Origin: Erinaceus europaeus
Lineage: Eukaryota; Chordata; Mammalia; Eulipotyphla; Erinaceidae
DNA length: 64,000 bases
Direction: 5' to 3'
Assembly (NCBI RefSeq): GCF_950295315.1
Contig: NC_080164.1
Location: 6,805,582-6,869,581, forward strand
Part shown: positions 10,430 through 21,432 of the stretch, in pieces
Position numbering within the stretch: the stretch's first letter is position 1
Layout: each line of letters starts with the position of its first letter
Program-made: the position numbers and the translations under genes
Notes under the pieces: model-generated
The model's input: the letters and a program-made list of their open reading frames with translations, nothing else
Told to the model about the DNA's origin: nothing
The model's database searches: none

Positions 10430-11000
10430 GACAGAGACACGTTGGCAAGTCCATGACAGTTGTGTTTGGGAATTGGTGGACGCCTAGTGGTTCACTGTGT
10501 TACAGAAATGACCCCAAAGCACAAGACTTGGTGAAAGAGAGGAGTTTATTACACCGGCGTGTAGGAAGGAGGCTCCAGGTCTCTCCAGAAAGTTCTCCTC
10601 ACACCTTCAAAAAAAAGCAGTTTTATTGAAGTTCCCCTCCCCAAAGGGATGGAGGGAGCAGGTTTCTCTCACTGTTACTAAGTATGCAGAAACAGACAAA
10701 GGCAATCTTTCAGGTAATTGCTATACATCTTCCTTATCTGTGGCCTTTGTAAAGAAAGGCCACAATGAACAAATGCCATGTATTATCAATCTTGAGACAC
10801 CTGGATTACTCCCATGTCTTCTTTTACCTTAGCACCTGTTGTCTCGGGCCCAGGCCCATTAGTTTAGGAATGTGGAGGGAAGGAAGGGTAGCAACCACGT
10901 CCGCTGTTTTAATTGCCTGAAGAGCAAACACAACGGAAATGTAGCCTTGGGCTTTATGTCTCCATCTCAGAGAGGAAAGGCACATAGATTAAAATATCCA
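10430..11000 (-). mobile_element. Possible LTR remnant
   Basis: The - strand has AATAAA at 10545-10550 and at 10622-10627, with AATAAACTCCTCTCTTTCACC-like sequence typical of LTR R/U5 regions. The ends are not resolved. Confidence 0.35.
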
Positions 11001-11051
11001 CATGGGGTCAATCAGGAGTGTGCACTGTGCTCATCTAGTTCCCATAACTGC

Positions 11052-11168
11052 AGCAGTAAAACCAGGTGGCTCAGCTCTGGCTCATGGTGGTACAGGAGAT
11101 CAAACCTGGAACCCCCACCTCAGAGCGTGAGACTGTTTATATAACCATTATGCTATCTCCCCTGCCCC
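11052..11168 (-). repeat. SINE-C
   Basis: GGCTCAGCTCTGGCTCATGG, then ACCATTATGCTATCTCCCCT. Confidence 0.8.
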
Positions 11169-11259
11169 GAGCATATTTTTTAAATGCTGAATAGGGAAAA
11201 GAGGAAATAAAATCTACTTTACAGTGTAATACAGACTATATACACAAAAATAATCTTTT

Positions 11260-11556
11260 GTTGTTATTGCTGGGGCTCAGTGCCTGCACTCGAATCCACT
11301 GCTCCTGGAGGGCATTTTTCCCTTTTGTTGCCCTTGTTGTTTATCATTGTTATTGTTGTCGTTGGATACAATAGAGAAATGGAGAGAAGAGGGGAGGGCA
11401 GAGAAGGGGAAAGATAGACACCTGCAGACCTGCTTCACCATTTGTGAAGTGACCCCCATGCAGGTGGGGAGCCGGGGGCTCCAACCGGGATCCTCACGTC
11501 AGTCCTTGCTCTTTGCAACATGTGCGCTTAACCTGCTGCACCACCTCCTGACCCCC
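11260..11556 (-). repeat. SINE-A, long form
   Basis: GAATCCACTGCTCCTGGAGG block, CACCTGCAGACCTGCTTCAC, ending GCTGCACCACCTCCTGAC. Confidence 0.9.
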
Positions 11557-11796
11557 CAAAAAATACATTCTTATGAAAGAACACCAGAGGGAAAAGAAAG
11601 ATCTCATTGTGGCTGCTAGGGGGTGAGTGCTTGTGGATTAGCTCAGTCAGGATCACCCCCCCCCCCCCAGTGATATAAAATAGACTCAGTTGTTCCATTA
11701 GTCCCTTGCCACCAGGGTTACTGCTGGGCCCACTCCCACTCTTTCTTTTACTATTTATTGTTTTAGCTAGGGTGTAAAGAGACAGAGGGAGAAAGG

Positions 11797-12028
11797 GGGC
11801 CTTGGAAATTGTAGAGTGGATAGAGTTGAACTCTTCAGGCATGAGGTCCCACACTCAATTTTCAACATCCCATGTGCCCAGAGTGATGTTCAAGTTTATA
11901 TATATATATATTGTGTGTGTGTGTATACAAACACCTTACCACTCAAGAAGTGGCCTGGGCCTTGAACCTGGGTCCTTGAGCACGGTAATATAAGCTCTAA
12001 TTAAACAGTGAGCTATCTCCTGGCCCCC
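11797..12028. repeat. SINE-D (+), a TA/GT run and a reverse SINE fragment
   Basis: 11797-11900 reads GGCATGAGGTCCCACACTCA in + orientation. It is followed by (TA)n(GT)n at 11897-11926, then a reverse fragment CTTGAACCTGGGTCCTTGAG at 11936-12028. Confidence 0.5.
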
Positions 12029-12029
12029 C

Positions 12030-12520
12030 TTTTTATTAGTGACTATATTGATTTAAAAAATTGTAACAGGTGTATAACTCTGCAGTGTTCCCACCACCAG
12101 AGCTCTGTATTCCCATTCCCTCCACTGGAAGCTACAGTCAGAGATATGGGTTGACTATTGTTTCTAGAACTACCTATATTTAAATATACTCACCCTTTCT
12201 TACTATGGTCCTGCCTTCTCTTCCTAAGTTATACCTACAGCTATTACTACTTGCAAATGCCCTTCCTAATTCCCTCTACTCCCTCCAAGGCCCTGATGGA
12301 GTTAGGAGTTCAGAGCCCTCTGATCATCTTCCCCTACCATTTTTCCCCCTCTGGGAGTATGAACAAAAACTTTTTGGGCTGCAGAAGGTGAGAGTTTTGG
12401 CTTCTGTAATCACTTCTCCACTGGACACGGGGTATGGGACATCAATCCAGACCCCCGCCTATCTTTCCCTAGCTGGCCTCTTTTATTCCTCCTATGGCTT
12501 CTGTGGGTCAGGAAGGGTTC
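12030..12520 (-). repeat. L1 3' end
   Basis: Reverse of the 3' end also seen at 47165-48045: CCACCACCAGAGCTCTGTAT, CAGAGCCCTCTGATCATCTT and TGCAGAAGGTGAGAGTTTTG. Confidence 0.65.
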
Positions 12521-12614
12521 ACCTGGATCAACTAAGTGCTGCATGGGCCAGTGAGGAAGGTGAGTTGTGCACAGAAGGTGTTTATTGCATCCCTCTACAA
12601 TCAGATTCCATTTA

Positions 12615-12657
12615 AACACACACACACACACACTCTCTCTCTCTCTCTCTCTCTCAA
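12615..12657 (+). repeat. (CA)n(CT)n microsatellite
   Basis: A compound dinucleotide run. Confidence 0.95.
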
Positions 12658-12659
12658 AC

Positions 12660-13049
12660 AGAAGCCACCCCAAATGCTGCAACAAATGCACTAAGGGATT
12701 AGAAGAACAGAAAAACAGTAACTGGGAGAATAAAGGCATTGTCACTGTAAGGAATTATACGGACAAGTTCCCTGAGATTCATCGAAGATACCGGTTCTGA
12801 GGGTGATTTTAATCCTGTCTATGCAATGACTTAGCAACCTCAAGTCTAAGAGTCCAGTTTCTCCTTCCCCAGAATGGCGTTCTTTAGTTCAGTCCTGGCA
12901 GCACTGAGGACAAACCAGGAGCTCGAGATGCCTGTGTATCACACTTACTTTATACTCACACTTACTTTATACTCATGTGTCCTATGTCAAGAGGCTCAGC
13001 TCCGTCAGTGCTACCTCCCCCAATGCACAGAAACATGGCCTTTGGCTCA
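12660..13049. other. Intergenic stretch between the VSNL1 and SMC6 ends
   Basis: No repeat or gene recognised. It contains a short tandem duplication, CACTTACTTTATACTCA, at about 12943-12975. Confidence 0.4.
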
Positions 13050-13062
13050 CACGTTGAACGTT

Positions 13063-13068
13063 TTTATT
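13063..13068 (-). promoter_or_regulatory. SMC6: Candidate distal SMC6 poly(A) signal
   Basis: AATAAA on the - strand about 1.78 kb after the stop codon, at the edge of the repeat-free stretch. Confidence 0.35.
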
Positions 13069-14468
13069 TTGAGAAGTTACACGTGTTTTAAAGGAACATT
13101 TCTTTGTATTTCTTTTCTTCCAATTAATATGACAATTAATCAGAATAGTAACTGACATTTGCACTTATGGCGGCTGAAAATCAAAGCTTCATCAGGCCAA
13201 AGCAATGGAGATACTCTTGGGCTTAACTACAATGCTTGGATGGTTATTTTTCCGATTCTGAGCTAAGACCCACAACATTCAAAAGTGATCACAAGAACAC
13301 AAGACACTGAAATTATTTCGTGAATACAAGTTTATATATATATTTGGTATACTGTTTCATTTTTAATTTGAAAAAGCACTGTTATGTTAAAATAGCTTTG
13401 ATACAAATGAGCTATAAATGTAACGGTAAAAAAAAATCAAAGACTTGGTATGGCTAGTGGGGGAATGTTTAAAACATTCAGCATATATTTCTTCTGTCGA
13501 TTCTTAGAAAACCACAAGATTCTGGACTTCTGATTTGCCAACTGATCTCACTTCAGACTAAGTTAGTTTTATCTTTCCCCACCAAAAGAACAAAATCTGG
13601 TTTATCTCACTAACTACAGAAGTACCATTGCTTTTTAAAAATACTGTCTTTTTTTTTTTCCCTTAAAATACTTCTTGAATTTCATAAATATTTATTGCTA
13701 GCAATATAGGGAATGCTTTTTGTTGGATACCATGTTTTCTGTTTGTTTTTAAGTTTAGTATGAAACAAAATACAGGCAGGAGTCCTATTCACGCTTCCTT
13801 TAAAAAAAAAGTTCACAAACACCATTTTCTTACAATATTCTGTATTTTATCATTCTGAGAAGCACACTTTCCATCTATTATCTCCAAAACCACCTTTCAT
13901 CTCAGAGTAGAGCCTAACCCACAATCACTAGCCTAGACTTTTCCTGCTTCAGTCCCAGGGAGTTACCCTCCACCTCCAATGTCCCCCGCGTGTGCTCTGT
14001 CTCAGCCAACCCAGAGTGTGACCTCTCTCAGACTGTAAACTAACTGGGCTTCTAAGCCAGGTGAGTATACTGCAGACAAGGACACAGAACTGTGCTGAGA
14101 TCCAGACCTGACGTGGTCTAGACACTTAGTTGAATGGACAATGGTTAACAGACTGAAAGAAAGGCATTGTGTCAAGAGTTGGCAGTGTATGTGTTCCATA
14201 AAAGTGTCTTATAAACAGACAGTATCTTAAATTTGATGACATATAATAATTAAAAGTATCTCTGGAGTTAAAAACTGCCACTGCAGGGATTTAGTCCATA
14301 GTATTTATAGTCAGTCCTGTGTTGGGACCTTATAATCAGTAAGCGAAAAGGACAAGAAGTCCACTGTAAACTGGCCCCTGTCCATACACCGCCTGTGTGC
14401 TGCCCCCCCTCCCCTGCAATGAAAATCCAACTGTGGAAAGCGAAACTAAATAGAAACGTGCTCAAACT

Positions 14469-14474
14469 TTTATT
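14469..14474 (-). promoter_or_regulatory. SMC6: Candidate proximal SMC6 poly(A) signal
   Basis: AATAAA on the - strand, about 375 bases after the stop codon. Confidence 0.45.
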
Positions 14475-14847
14475 TTAATTCTTACAAAACACTTTAGAAA
14501 TGAATCCAAACTAAACAGATTATGTACATGTAAATATGTACAAAATTTCACTTCTGTAAAAGAATCTATAAAAGCAGATGGTTAAAAACAAAACAAAACA
14601 AAACAAAATAAAACAAAAAACCAGTAAAGATTTCCCACCAGTACTATGAGACTGATGTCCTCAGAGTAAAGTGACTTTGAACTGCCGGTCGTAGCTGGTT
14701 TTTCTAGGCCTATGTACATGTGTTACTGGGGTAAGATAGAGAACGGGGTTTTCTTCAACTTCACTGTCTCCAGTTTCATTTTCTCTCATCAGAAAGTCCT
14801 GATTTTCTTCCCTTTCAGTGTGAAGATGTGGCATATTCAGTTACAAA

Positions 14848-14962
14848 TCAACTTTGGTCTTCTTCGTCCTCTTGAGTCAGGGGTCGGAAAGGCAATGTAG
14901 TCTGTCCTCTCTCAGGATCAGACATTCGAAGAATCCTAATCAGTTTACTTGACGGAAGTGAG
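14848..14962 (-). CDS. SMC6: SMC6 last coding exon (about residues 1053-1090) and stop
   Basis: Encodes [37 protein letters not shown], then TGA at 14848-14850. The acidic C-terminal tail ends EDEEDQS, slightly different from the tail I recall for human. Acceptor CCCCAG/C at 14963-14964. Confidence 0.97.
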
Positions 14963-15160
14963 CTGGGGGAAATAAACATAATTACCCAAATTCCTCAGAA
15001 ATACTTTTTCACATTTAAAGACATTCTAATACTTCCTCGTGAAAACACAAAATGGCTCTGTCCTTTGCGAGTGGGAATGTGAAGTGCTAGGAGAGATTTA
15101 TCTGGTGCTACTGTCTGGAGTCTAAAGAGAAATAGAATTTTCTGTAAGGAAGTAATTTGT

Positions 15161-15303
15161 TGGGTGGAGGGCAGATAGCATAACAGTTATGCAAAGAGAC
15201 TCTTATGCCTGAGGATCCAAAGTCCCAAGTTCAATCCCCCGCACCACCGTAAGCCAGAGCTGAACAGTGCTCTGGCAAAATAAATAAATAAAATAATAAT
15301 AAT
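15161..15303 (+). repeat. SINE-C
   Basis: GCAGATAGCATAACAGTTAT, CAGAGCTGAACAGTGCTCTG, tail AAATAAATAAAATAATAA. It lies in the last SMC6 intron. Confidence 0.85.
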
Positions 15304-15464
15304 TTGTCTTCATTATTAAAAACCTATTTCCTGCTAAATGATTTTTTAGAAAAATATTACTAGTATTGTTTTTGCTTGGGGAGGAAAAAGAAAACGAAGG
15401 TTTATACACTGTTTCTAACAGCTGTTCTCAGCTAGCCAGGGAGAAGGATATTCCTAATTATAAG

Positions 15465-15600
15465 TTTAAAACTAGCAGAGCACTAGACTCATATGCTCCA
15501 GGTTCCCAATTCAGTCCCAGCACTGCACGTGCCAGCTACACACTCTGGGAGCCCTGCCCCCATTAAATTCTCTCTCACCAAAAACAAACAAACAAACACC
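15465..15600 (+). repeat. Degenerate SINE, D-like
   Basis: AGCAGAGCACTAGACTCATA, TCAGTCCCAGCACTGCAC, tail AAACAAACAAAC. Confidence 0.45.
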
Positions 15601-15867
15601 CTCCACACGACCAAAAGATGCTCGGTGACACAATCGTTATACCATTTATACTCGGAAATGCTGGGTGACAGCAGAGCCCTTTGTTTACGAGGACGGGTCT
15701 AACTAGCATGTCTCCAAGAAGAGAACCCCAACTAGGGGAAGTGGTGAGTATCTTTGGATCTTGACAGAGTCAAAAATAAAGATAGTGATGATCATAACTG
15801 AATCGATTTATTTTCACTATGGAAGAGAGAGAGAGAATAAAACTTAAGTATCTAGAAGTGAAAATGA

Positions 15868-16152
15868 TTGGGAGTCGTGTGGCAGCGCAGAGGGTTAAGC
15901 GCACGTGGTGCGAAGCGCAAGGACCGGCATAAGGATCCCAGTTTGAGCCCCCGGCTCCCAACCTGTAGGAGAGTCGATTCACAGGCAGTGAAGCAGGTCT
16001 GCAGGTGTCTATCTTTCTCTCCCCCTCTCTGTCTTCCCCTCCTCTCTCCATTTCTCTCTGTCCTATCCAACAATGACAACGACATCAATAACAATGATAA
16101 CTACAACAATAAAACAAGGGCAACAAAAGGGAATAAATAAATATTAAAAAAA
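15868..16152 (+). repeat. SINE-A
   Basis: GGGAGTCGTGTGGCAGCGCA head with a complete body and AATAACAATGATAACTACAA tail. Confidence 0.92.
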
Positions 16153-16313
16153 GATCTTAAATCCTCTAAACTAGTGTAGGGGCTGATTTTCCTATCAAGT
16201 CACAGTTAAAAAAATATAACAAGGTTAGGAAAGCTTTCTTTTTCCTCTTGATATATTAGATAGACACATGTTCACAGTATTGGGTACATATGTATTCACA
16301 GAAGAAGTTTAAG

Positions 16314-16325
16314 AAGTTACCTCAC
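16314..16325 (-). promoter_or_regulatory. Duplicated SMC6 splice-donor sequence (decoy 1)
   Basis: The - strand reads GTGAG/GTAACTT, nearly identical to the real exon end ATGAG/GTAACTT at 16930. It arose as a SINE target duplication. Confidence 0.8.
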
Positions 16326-16595
16326 GGGGGCAGGCGGTAGTGCAGCGGGTTAAGTGCATGTGGTGCAAAGCGCAAGGACCTGCATAAGGAACCCAGTTCG
16401 AGCCCCCCCCCCCCCGAAGTTGCTTCACAGGTGGTGAAGCAGGTCTGTAGGTGTCTATCTTTCTCTCCCCCTCTCTGTCTTCATTTCTCTCTGCCCTATC
16501 CAACAACAGCCACATTAATAACAACAACTACAACAACAGTTAAAAAAAAACAAGGGCAACAAAAGGGAAAATAAATATATAAAAATTATTAAAAG
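16326..16595 (+). mobile_element. SINE-A inserted at a copy of the SMC6 splice donor
   Basis: Head GGGGCAGGCGGTAGTGCAGC. It is flanked by AAGTTACCTCAC (16314-16325) on the left and AAAATTACCTCAC (16596-16608) on the right, both copies of the SMC6 donor region. Confidence 0.88.
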
Positions 16596-16608
16596 AAAAT
16601 TACCTCAC
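16596..16608 (-). promoter_or_regulatory. Duplicated SMC6 splice-donor sequence (decoy 2)
   Basis: The - strand reads GTGAG/GTAATTTT, a second copy of the real donor, between two SINE-A elements. Confidence 0.8.
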
Positions 16609-16920
16609 AGGGGGTCAGGTGGTAGTGCACCGGGTTAAGCTCACGGAGTGTAAAGCATGGACAGGCACAGGATCCTGGTTCGAGCTCCCAGCTCCCCAAC
16701 TGCGGGGGTGGGGGTGGGGGGTCACTTCACAAGTGGTGAAGCAGGTCTGCAGGTGTCTTTCTCTCCCCCTCTCTATCTTCCCCTCCTCTCTCCATTTCTC
16801 TCTCTTACCCAACAACAACAATGGAAAAAAATGGCCGCCAAAAGCAGTGGATTCTAGTGCAGGCACCGAGCCCCAGCGACAACCCTGAAGGCAAACACAA
16901 ACAAACAAACAAACAAACAC
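16609..16920 (+). mobile_element. SINE-A, long form, ending 9 bp from an SMC6 exon
   Basis: Head GGGGTCAGGTGGTAGTGCAC and a (CAAA)n tail at 16899-16920. It is followed at once by AAAAGTTACCTCA (16921-16933), which contains the real donor at 16928-16929. The element is antisense to SMC6. Confidence 0.88.
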
Positions 16921-16929
16921 AAAAGTTAC

Positions 16930-17027
16930 CTCATGCTCTGAGGAGTAAGCAAGATGAATTGTCTGAAACGCTGGGAGTCTGCCATCTTGAGTATCATGTC
17001 CATTGCAATTCTCCGATTAACCATGTC
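16930..17027 (-). CDS. SMC6: SMC6 exon (about residues 1021-1053), D-loop
   Basis: 98 nt: [32 protein letters not shown] plus two bases of a split Ser. DMVNRR is the D-loop directly after Walker B. The donor ATGAG/GTAACT lies inside a SINE target-site duplication, and further copies of it sit at 16596-16608 and 16314-16325. Confidence 0.98.
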
Positions 17028-17452
17028 CTGAAGGGCAAGGCAGAGGTCAGGACTGTTGTCAGGTCAGTCACGTTCCCGTGAGGAGCAGCCTTCTGCTGAG
17101 TGGCGCAAGGCCTGGATTTCCATGCAGGGAATAAATACCTACTATCTACTTCCTCCATGGTGGCAGCAGAGTCACACAGGGAGGTGACCTCTGAAACCAT
17201 GAAGCAACGACCCTGACTCTTGCAGTCAAGTTATCTCCCATCTGAAAATGCATTCAGCAATAAAGCAATCAGAAAGGATTCCAAAGAAAATGAAATATTA
17301 TAGACTGAATCTAATTTGCACTGTGAGAGTTAATCACGCAGGGGGAATGGTATTTAAGGTGACTAGGTAGCTCTGCTTACTACAACTTAACCCCTACAGT
17401 CAAGCGGAATTTACACAGACCATTATCTTGAAGCAATCTTACTGGTGGTGTG

Positions 17453-17655
17453 TGGGGGGGGGGAGGGGGGGGAGTGACAACCGGTAGCTTTTCTCTAACA
17501 CTGAGCAAGAACTAAAGTGTTGGGGCAGAAGTTTTCTTTCCTCCTTTGTTTAGGATGAAGGTGGTGGGAGGGGAGAGAGGGAGAGAGGGAGAGAGGGAGA
17601 GAGGGAGAGAGGGGGAGGGAGGGAGAGAAAGTGGGGGGGGGGGAGAGAGAGAGAC
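17453..17655 (+). repeat. Poly-G and (GGGAGA)n low-complexity tracts
   Basis: G-runs at 17453-17475 and 17634-17643, and GGGAGA units at about 17570-17630. Confidence 0.9.
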
Positions 17656-17796
17656 ACAAGCAGAGCATTGCTCCGGCATATATCACGCCAGGCACTGAAC
17701 TAGGGAGCTTGAGGATTCCATGCTCAGCCCAATGAGCTGCTGGGCAGAGGCTTTCCTATTATGGCAAAAATCCAAGAACCAACTGTTTTCTTTCAG

Positions 17797-18130
17797 TTTT
17801 TTTTTTTTTTTGCCTCCAGGGTTATTGCTGGGGCTCAGTGCCTGCACCATGAATCCACTGCTCCTGGAGGCTATTTTTTCCCCTTTGTTGCCCTTGTTGT
17901 TTCTCGTTATTATTATTGATATTGCTGTTGTTGTTAGGTAGGACAGAGAGAAATCAAGAGATGGGGAAGACAGGGGGAGAGAAAGACAGACACCTGTAGA
18001 CCAGCCCCACCACTTGTGAAGCGACTCCCCTGCAGGTGGGGAGTGGGAGGTTGGAACTGGGATCCTTAAGCCAATCCGTGCGCTTCAAGCCATGTGTGCT
18101 TAACCCACTGTGCTACCTACCGCCCGACCT
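17797..18130 (-). repeat. SINE-A, long form
   Basis: CCTCCAGGGTTATTGCTGGG, GAATCCACTGCTCCTGGAGG, body, ending CTGTGCTACCTACCGCCCG. It stops about 67 bp short of the SMC6 Walker B exon donor. Confidence 0.92.
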
Positions 18131-18196
18131 CCCCAGAATAAATATTTTTTTAACAGCAGCAACAACAAAGTTAGTGAATGTGAAACTGAATGCTAC

Positions 18197-18349
18197 CATG
18201 TAGACATCAAACTCGTCCAGGCATCTGAAGGGAGACTCGGCGATGGACCAGAGAGAAAGGATGAAGCAGACGGTGGAGAAAGAACGTTCACCTCCAGACA
18301 GGGCTCTCATGTCATTGAAGGCGGCCTTGCTTCCTTCTCCCGGCTGAAC
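18197..18349 (-). CDS. SMC6: SMC6 exon (about residues 970-1020), ABC signature and Walker B
   Basis: 51 codons: [58 protein letters not shown] is the ABC signature motif and CLDEFDVYM the Walker B segment with its DE pair. Both catalytic motifs are intact. Phase 0 both sides. The donor is ATG/GTAGC. Confidence 0.98.
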
Positions 18350-18439
18350 CTGGAGCCAGTCAACAAAAAAATAAAAGTCCAGAAAAGGTCAGATCATATC
18401 ATTTTTTATTTTAACTTTCAAAAATATCTTCCTTAATGA

Positions 18440-18547
18440 AAAAGATACAAAGCAAAAGGCAAGAAGTGAAAGCAGAGCACGGCCCAAGACATGAGAGCCT
18501 CGGGCACCAACGTCTTTTTGCTTAGCGGGCCACGCTGTCTCCCTAAC
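18440..18547 (-). repeat. Diverged SINE-C
   Basis: AGAGCACGGCCCAAGACATG with GTCTTTTTGCTTAGCGGGCC. Confidence 0.45.
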
Positions 18548-18557
18548 TCCTACTTGA

Positions 18558-18700
18558 ACTTGTTTTTTTATTGAGTTAATCATCAACGACAGGTTCGTTG
18601 GATAAGAGGGGAGCAATTCCATAGAATTCCCACTACCAGAGTTCTGCAGCCCATCCCCTCCGCTTCCGCTTTCCTATTTATCCTTCCGGGAGTATTTGAA
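18558..18700 (-). repeat. L1 3' end fragment
   Basis: ATTCCCACTACCAGAGTTCT and TATTTATCCTTCCGGGAGTA are the reverse of the 3' end seen at 56640-56790. Confidence 0.6.
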
Positions 18701-18711
18701 CTTACTATTTT

Positions 18712-19072
18712 TTTATTTTTGCCTCCAGGGTTATTGGTGGGGCTCGGTGCCTGCACCATGAATCCACTGCTCCTGGAGGCCATTTGTCCCATTTTGTTGC
18801 CCTTGTTTTTTTTTTGTTGTTGTTGTTATTGTGATTACTGCTATTGTTGTTGGACAGGACAGAGAGAAATTGAGAGGAGGGGAAGACAGAGAGGAGGAGA
18901 GAAAGACAGAAACCTGCAGTAGACCTGCTTCACTGCTTGTGAAGAGGACCCCTCCCTTGGTGGGGAGCTGGGGCTCGAACCAGGATCCTTATGCCGGTCC
19001 TTGCGATTCACACCATGTGCACTTAACCCGCTGCACTACCACGCAACCCGCTGCACTACCACCCGACCCCCG
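18712..19072 (-). repeat. SINE-A, long form
   Basis: GCCTCCAGGGTTATTGGTGG, body, then the head end CCGCTGCACTACCAC, which is tandemly duplicated (19029-19044 and 19050-19064). Confidence 0.9.
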
Positions 19073-19097
19073 TGTTTGAACCTTTTAAAAGTAATGC

Positions 19098-19289
19098 TAG
19101 AGTTCAACCTTGGGGCCTCTACCACTGAAGTGCCTTGCTGATCTCACTTATTTTAGCGCAGGTAGACAGGAGCATCGCTCTGCCATCCATGGAGTCTGCT
19201 TTCTGCATTCAGGTGGTGCTAGGGACTGAACCCCAAGGCTCTGAGCATGGAAACCAGAGAGTCCCCCAAGGACTCACCTCCCTGGCCCC
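19098..19289 (-). repeat. SINE-E
   Basis: GGTGGTGCTAGGGACTGAAC in the middle and CTCACCTCCCTGGCCCC at the end, a reverse tRNA-like head. Confidence 0.45.
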
Positions 19290-19559
19290 TGATACATTTT
19301 TTTAGGAAAAAAATAATAATAACATAGGCTGAGCTTATAAAAAAAAACTAATAAAATCATTTCATAATATGAAAACGATGGCTGTCTCATACAAAAAAAT
19401 TTAGAAGTAAAACTGAACGAGGGGAGTCTTCTCACTGTAGCTGGGTCCACTGTATTGAAATTTCAAAGGCCTAAGCAAAAAAAGTGCCAGTGTTAGGCAG
19501 ATATTGACAATCAAAATAATAATAAAAAATTAAAGCATTTAAAATATTACATGGTGTAA

Positions 19560-20300
19560 AATGGTACTCCAGATCAATTCTCTTACCTACAGAGTTGATT
19601 TTCCCAACACAATTCACTAAAGAAACTATCTTTCCCCCCACTGCATAGTCTTACTTTTTTTCATCAAGTATTACTTGACATATCTGCATGATTTTTCCCA
19701 AGCTCGACTCTGTCATGACAGTCAATGTGTTAATGTTTATGTCAGTACTGTCCTGTTTGATTATCACAGCTTTGTAACAGTGAAGCCAGAAGTATGACTC
19801 CCTGGCTTTGCTTTTTCTTAAATGTCAGGCAGATTCTAGGACTGTCATTCCCATTTCTTTTTTTTTTTTTTTCCCTCCAGGGTTATTGCTGGGCTCGGTG
19901 CCTGCACCATGAATCCACCGCTCCTGGAGGCCATTTTTCCCCCTTTTTTGTTGCCCTAGTTGTTGCAGCCTCGTTGCGGTTATTATTGCCATTGCTGACG
20001 TTGTTGCTTTGTTGTTGGATAGGACAGAGAGAAATGGAGAGAGGAGGGGAAGACAGAGAGAGAGGGGGAGAGAAAGATAGACACCTGCAGACCTGCTTCA
20101 CCTCCCATGAAGCGACTCCACTGCAGGTGGGGAGCCGGAGGCTCGCACCGGGATCCTTACACCGGTCCCTGTGCTTTGCGCCACGTGCGCTTAACCCACT
20201 GCGCCACCGCCCGACCCCCTGTCATTTCCATTTCTATGAACATTTCACCGACACTGGAATCTGAGTAAGAACTGCAATGAATTTACTTACTGCTTTAGAC
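19560..20300 (-). repeat. L1 fragment interrupted by SINE-A
   Basis: GTCAGTACTGTCCTGTTTGA, TATCACAGCTTTGTAACAG and AAGCCAGAAGTATGACTCCC follow the order of the reverse strand of the L1 ORF2 end. The right edge is uncertain. Confidence 0.5.
19859..20218 (-). mobile_element. SINE-A, long form, with 17-bp target duplication
   Basis: Flanked by CTGTCATTCCCATTTCT (19842-19858) and CTGTCATTTCCATTTCT (20219-20235), one mismatch. This gives the exact ends of a long-form SINE-A. Confidence 0.93.
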
Positions 20301-20727
20301 AGTAAGGTTATTTTATCCATAGTAATTGCCCACGAACCTGGGATATTTTACCAGGGGTGTCATCTATGTCTTGTAGCTCTGGATACGTTCACACCTTGTA
20401 TCTCATCGTTCCTGATGCTACTAGAAATGAGATTTATCTTTTCAAACACTTATGTGGGCCGCCATAGTCTTTCCGTTATTTGAATTACAGCGACATCTAG
20501 TGGTCAAAGGCCTTTAAAAGCAATTACCGGATGTCAACAGGACAGAATCAAAAGAAGACAGTTTGGTGGAGGGTGAGGTGGGCTGACACCCATGTTGGGA
20601 AGATGTGGAAATGTACGCCTGTGTCGACAATCCTACTGATCAGCATCTGCTCAACAAACGTGACTAAAAAACAAGAACAAACTCACAGTGACCGAAGAAC
20701 AGCAGAGCACTGAACGGAAATTCAAAG

Positions 20728-20872
20728 CTGGGCCAGGTAGATATAACAGAGCAGTGCACTAGACTTTCATGCCTGAGGCCCCAGAGGGTCCAGGTTCAAT
20801 CCCTGGAACCACCATACACCCCAGATGAGCACTGCTCTGGCCTCTTTCTCATGAAAACAAATAAATGAAACC
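20728..20872 (+). repeat. SINE-C
   Basis: GGGCCAGGTAGATATAACAG, GTCCAGGTTCAATCCCTGG, GAGCACTGCTCTGG. Confidence 0.75.
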
Positions 20873-21253
20873 AATTTTAAAAAGTCTTTCAAGAATCAAA
20901 TTCACAACTGCTCTTTACTAACAAACTTATAAAAGTAGTAACTACCTCTCACAAAATTTCTGTACCAACCATAAAAGCTCTCTACTATGTGTTTAAGAAT
21001 CACGAGTCTTCTTTATCAACAAATCCCCTAATCTCAAATGAAATTAGCAAGAGAAACATCTGTACAGCTGTGGCTATGAAATGCCTATGAATGTCACGTA
21101 AGGATTATATATTTTTTAAATGTTATGTTTTAAAAAGGTTACGTTTTTTGAAATACAACTTGATTATGTGTAAGTGTGAGGATTATTTGAAATGTAAAAT
21201 TCTTGGGAGTTTTTCTGCTTTGTAACATAGCGTTAACTAAAAAATATTCCATT
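20873..21253. other. SMC6 intron stretch, nothing identified
   Basis: AT-rich, no recognisable repeat. Confidence 0.4.
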
Positions 21254-21432
21254 GGAGGGGCCAGGCAGTGGCGCATCTGTTACGATGTGCACATGTTACG
21301 ATGCCCTGGAGCCCACAGCCAAGTCCCTTCACGAGTGGTGAAGCTATGCTGCAGGTCTCTTTCTTTCCCTCTCTATTTCTCTCTTTTTTTCCTATGCAAT
21401 AAATAAATAACAGAATATACTTAAAAATAAAT
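21254..21432 (+). repeat. SINE-B
   Basis: GGAGGGGCCAGGCAGTGGCG head, CACGAGTGGTGAAGCTATGC, tail CAATAAATAAATAAC. Confidence 0.8.

Larger units (their letters stand above)
13050..14847 (-). other. SMC6: SMC6 3' UTR (extent uncertain)
   Basis: AT-rich, SINE-free sequence follows the stop codon for about 1.8 kb, unlike the surrounding repeat-filled DNA. AATAAA on this strand occurs at 14469-14474 (proximal) and 13063-13068 (distal). Which one is used cannot be told from sequence alone. Confidence 0.55.

Noticed and set aside
12205..12615. 136-codon open frame
   Set aside because: It is the reverse strand of an L1 3' end, not coding.
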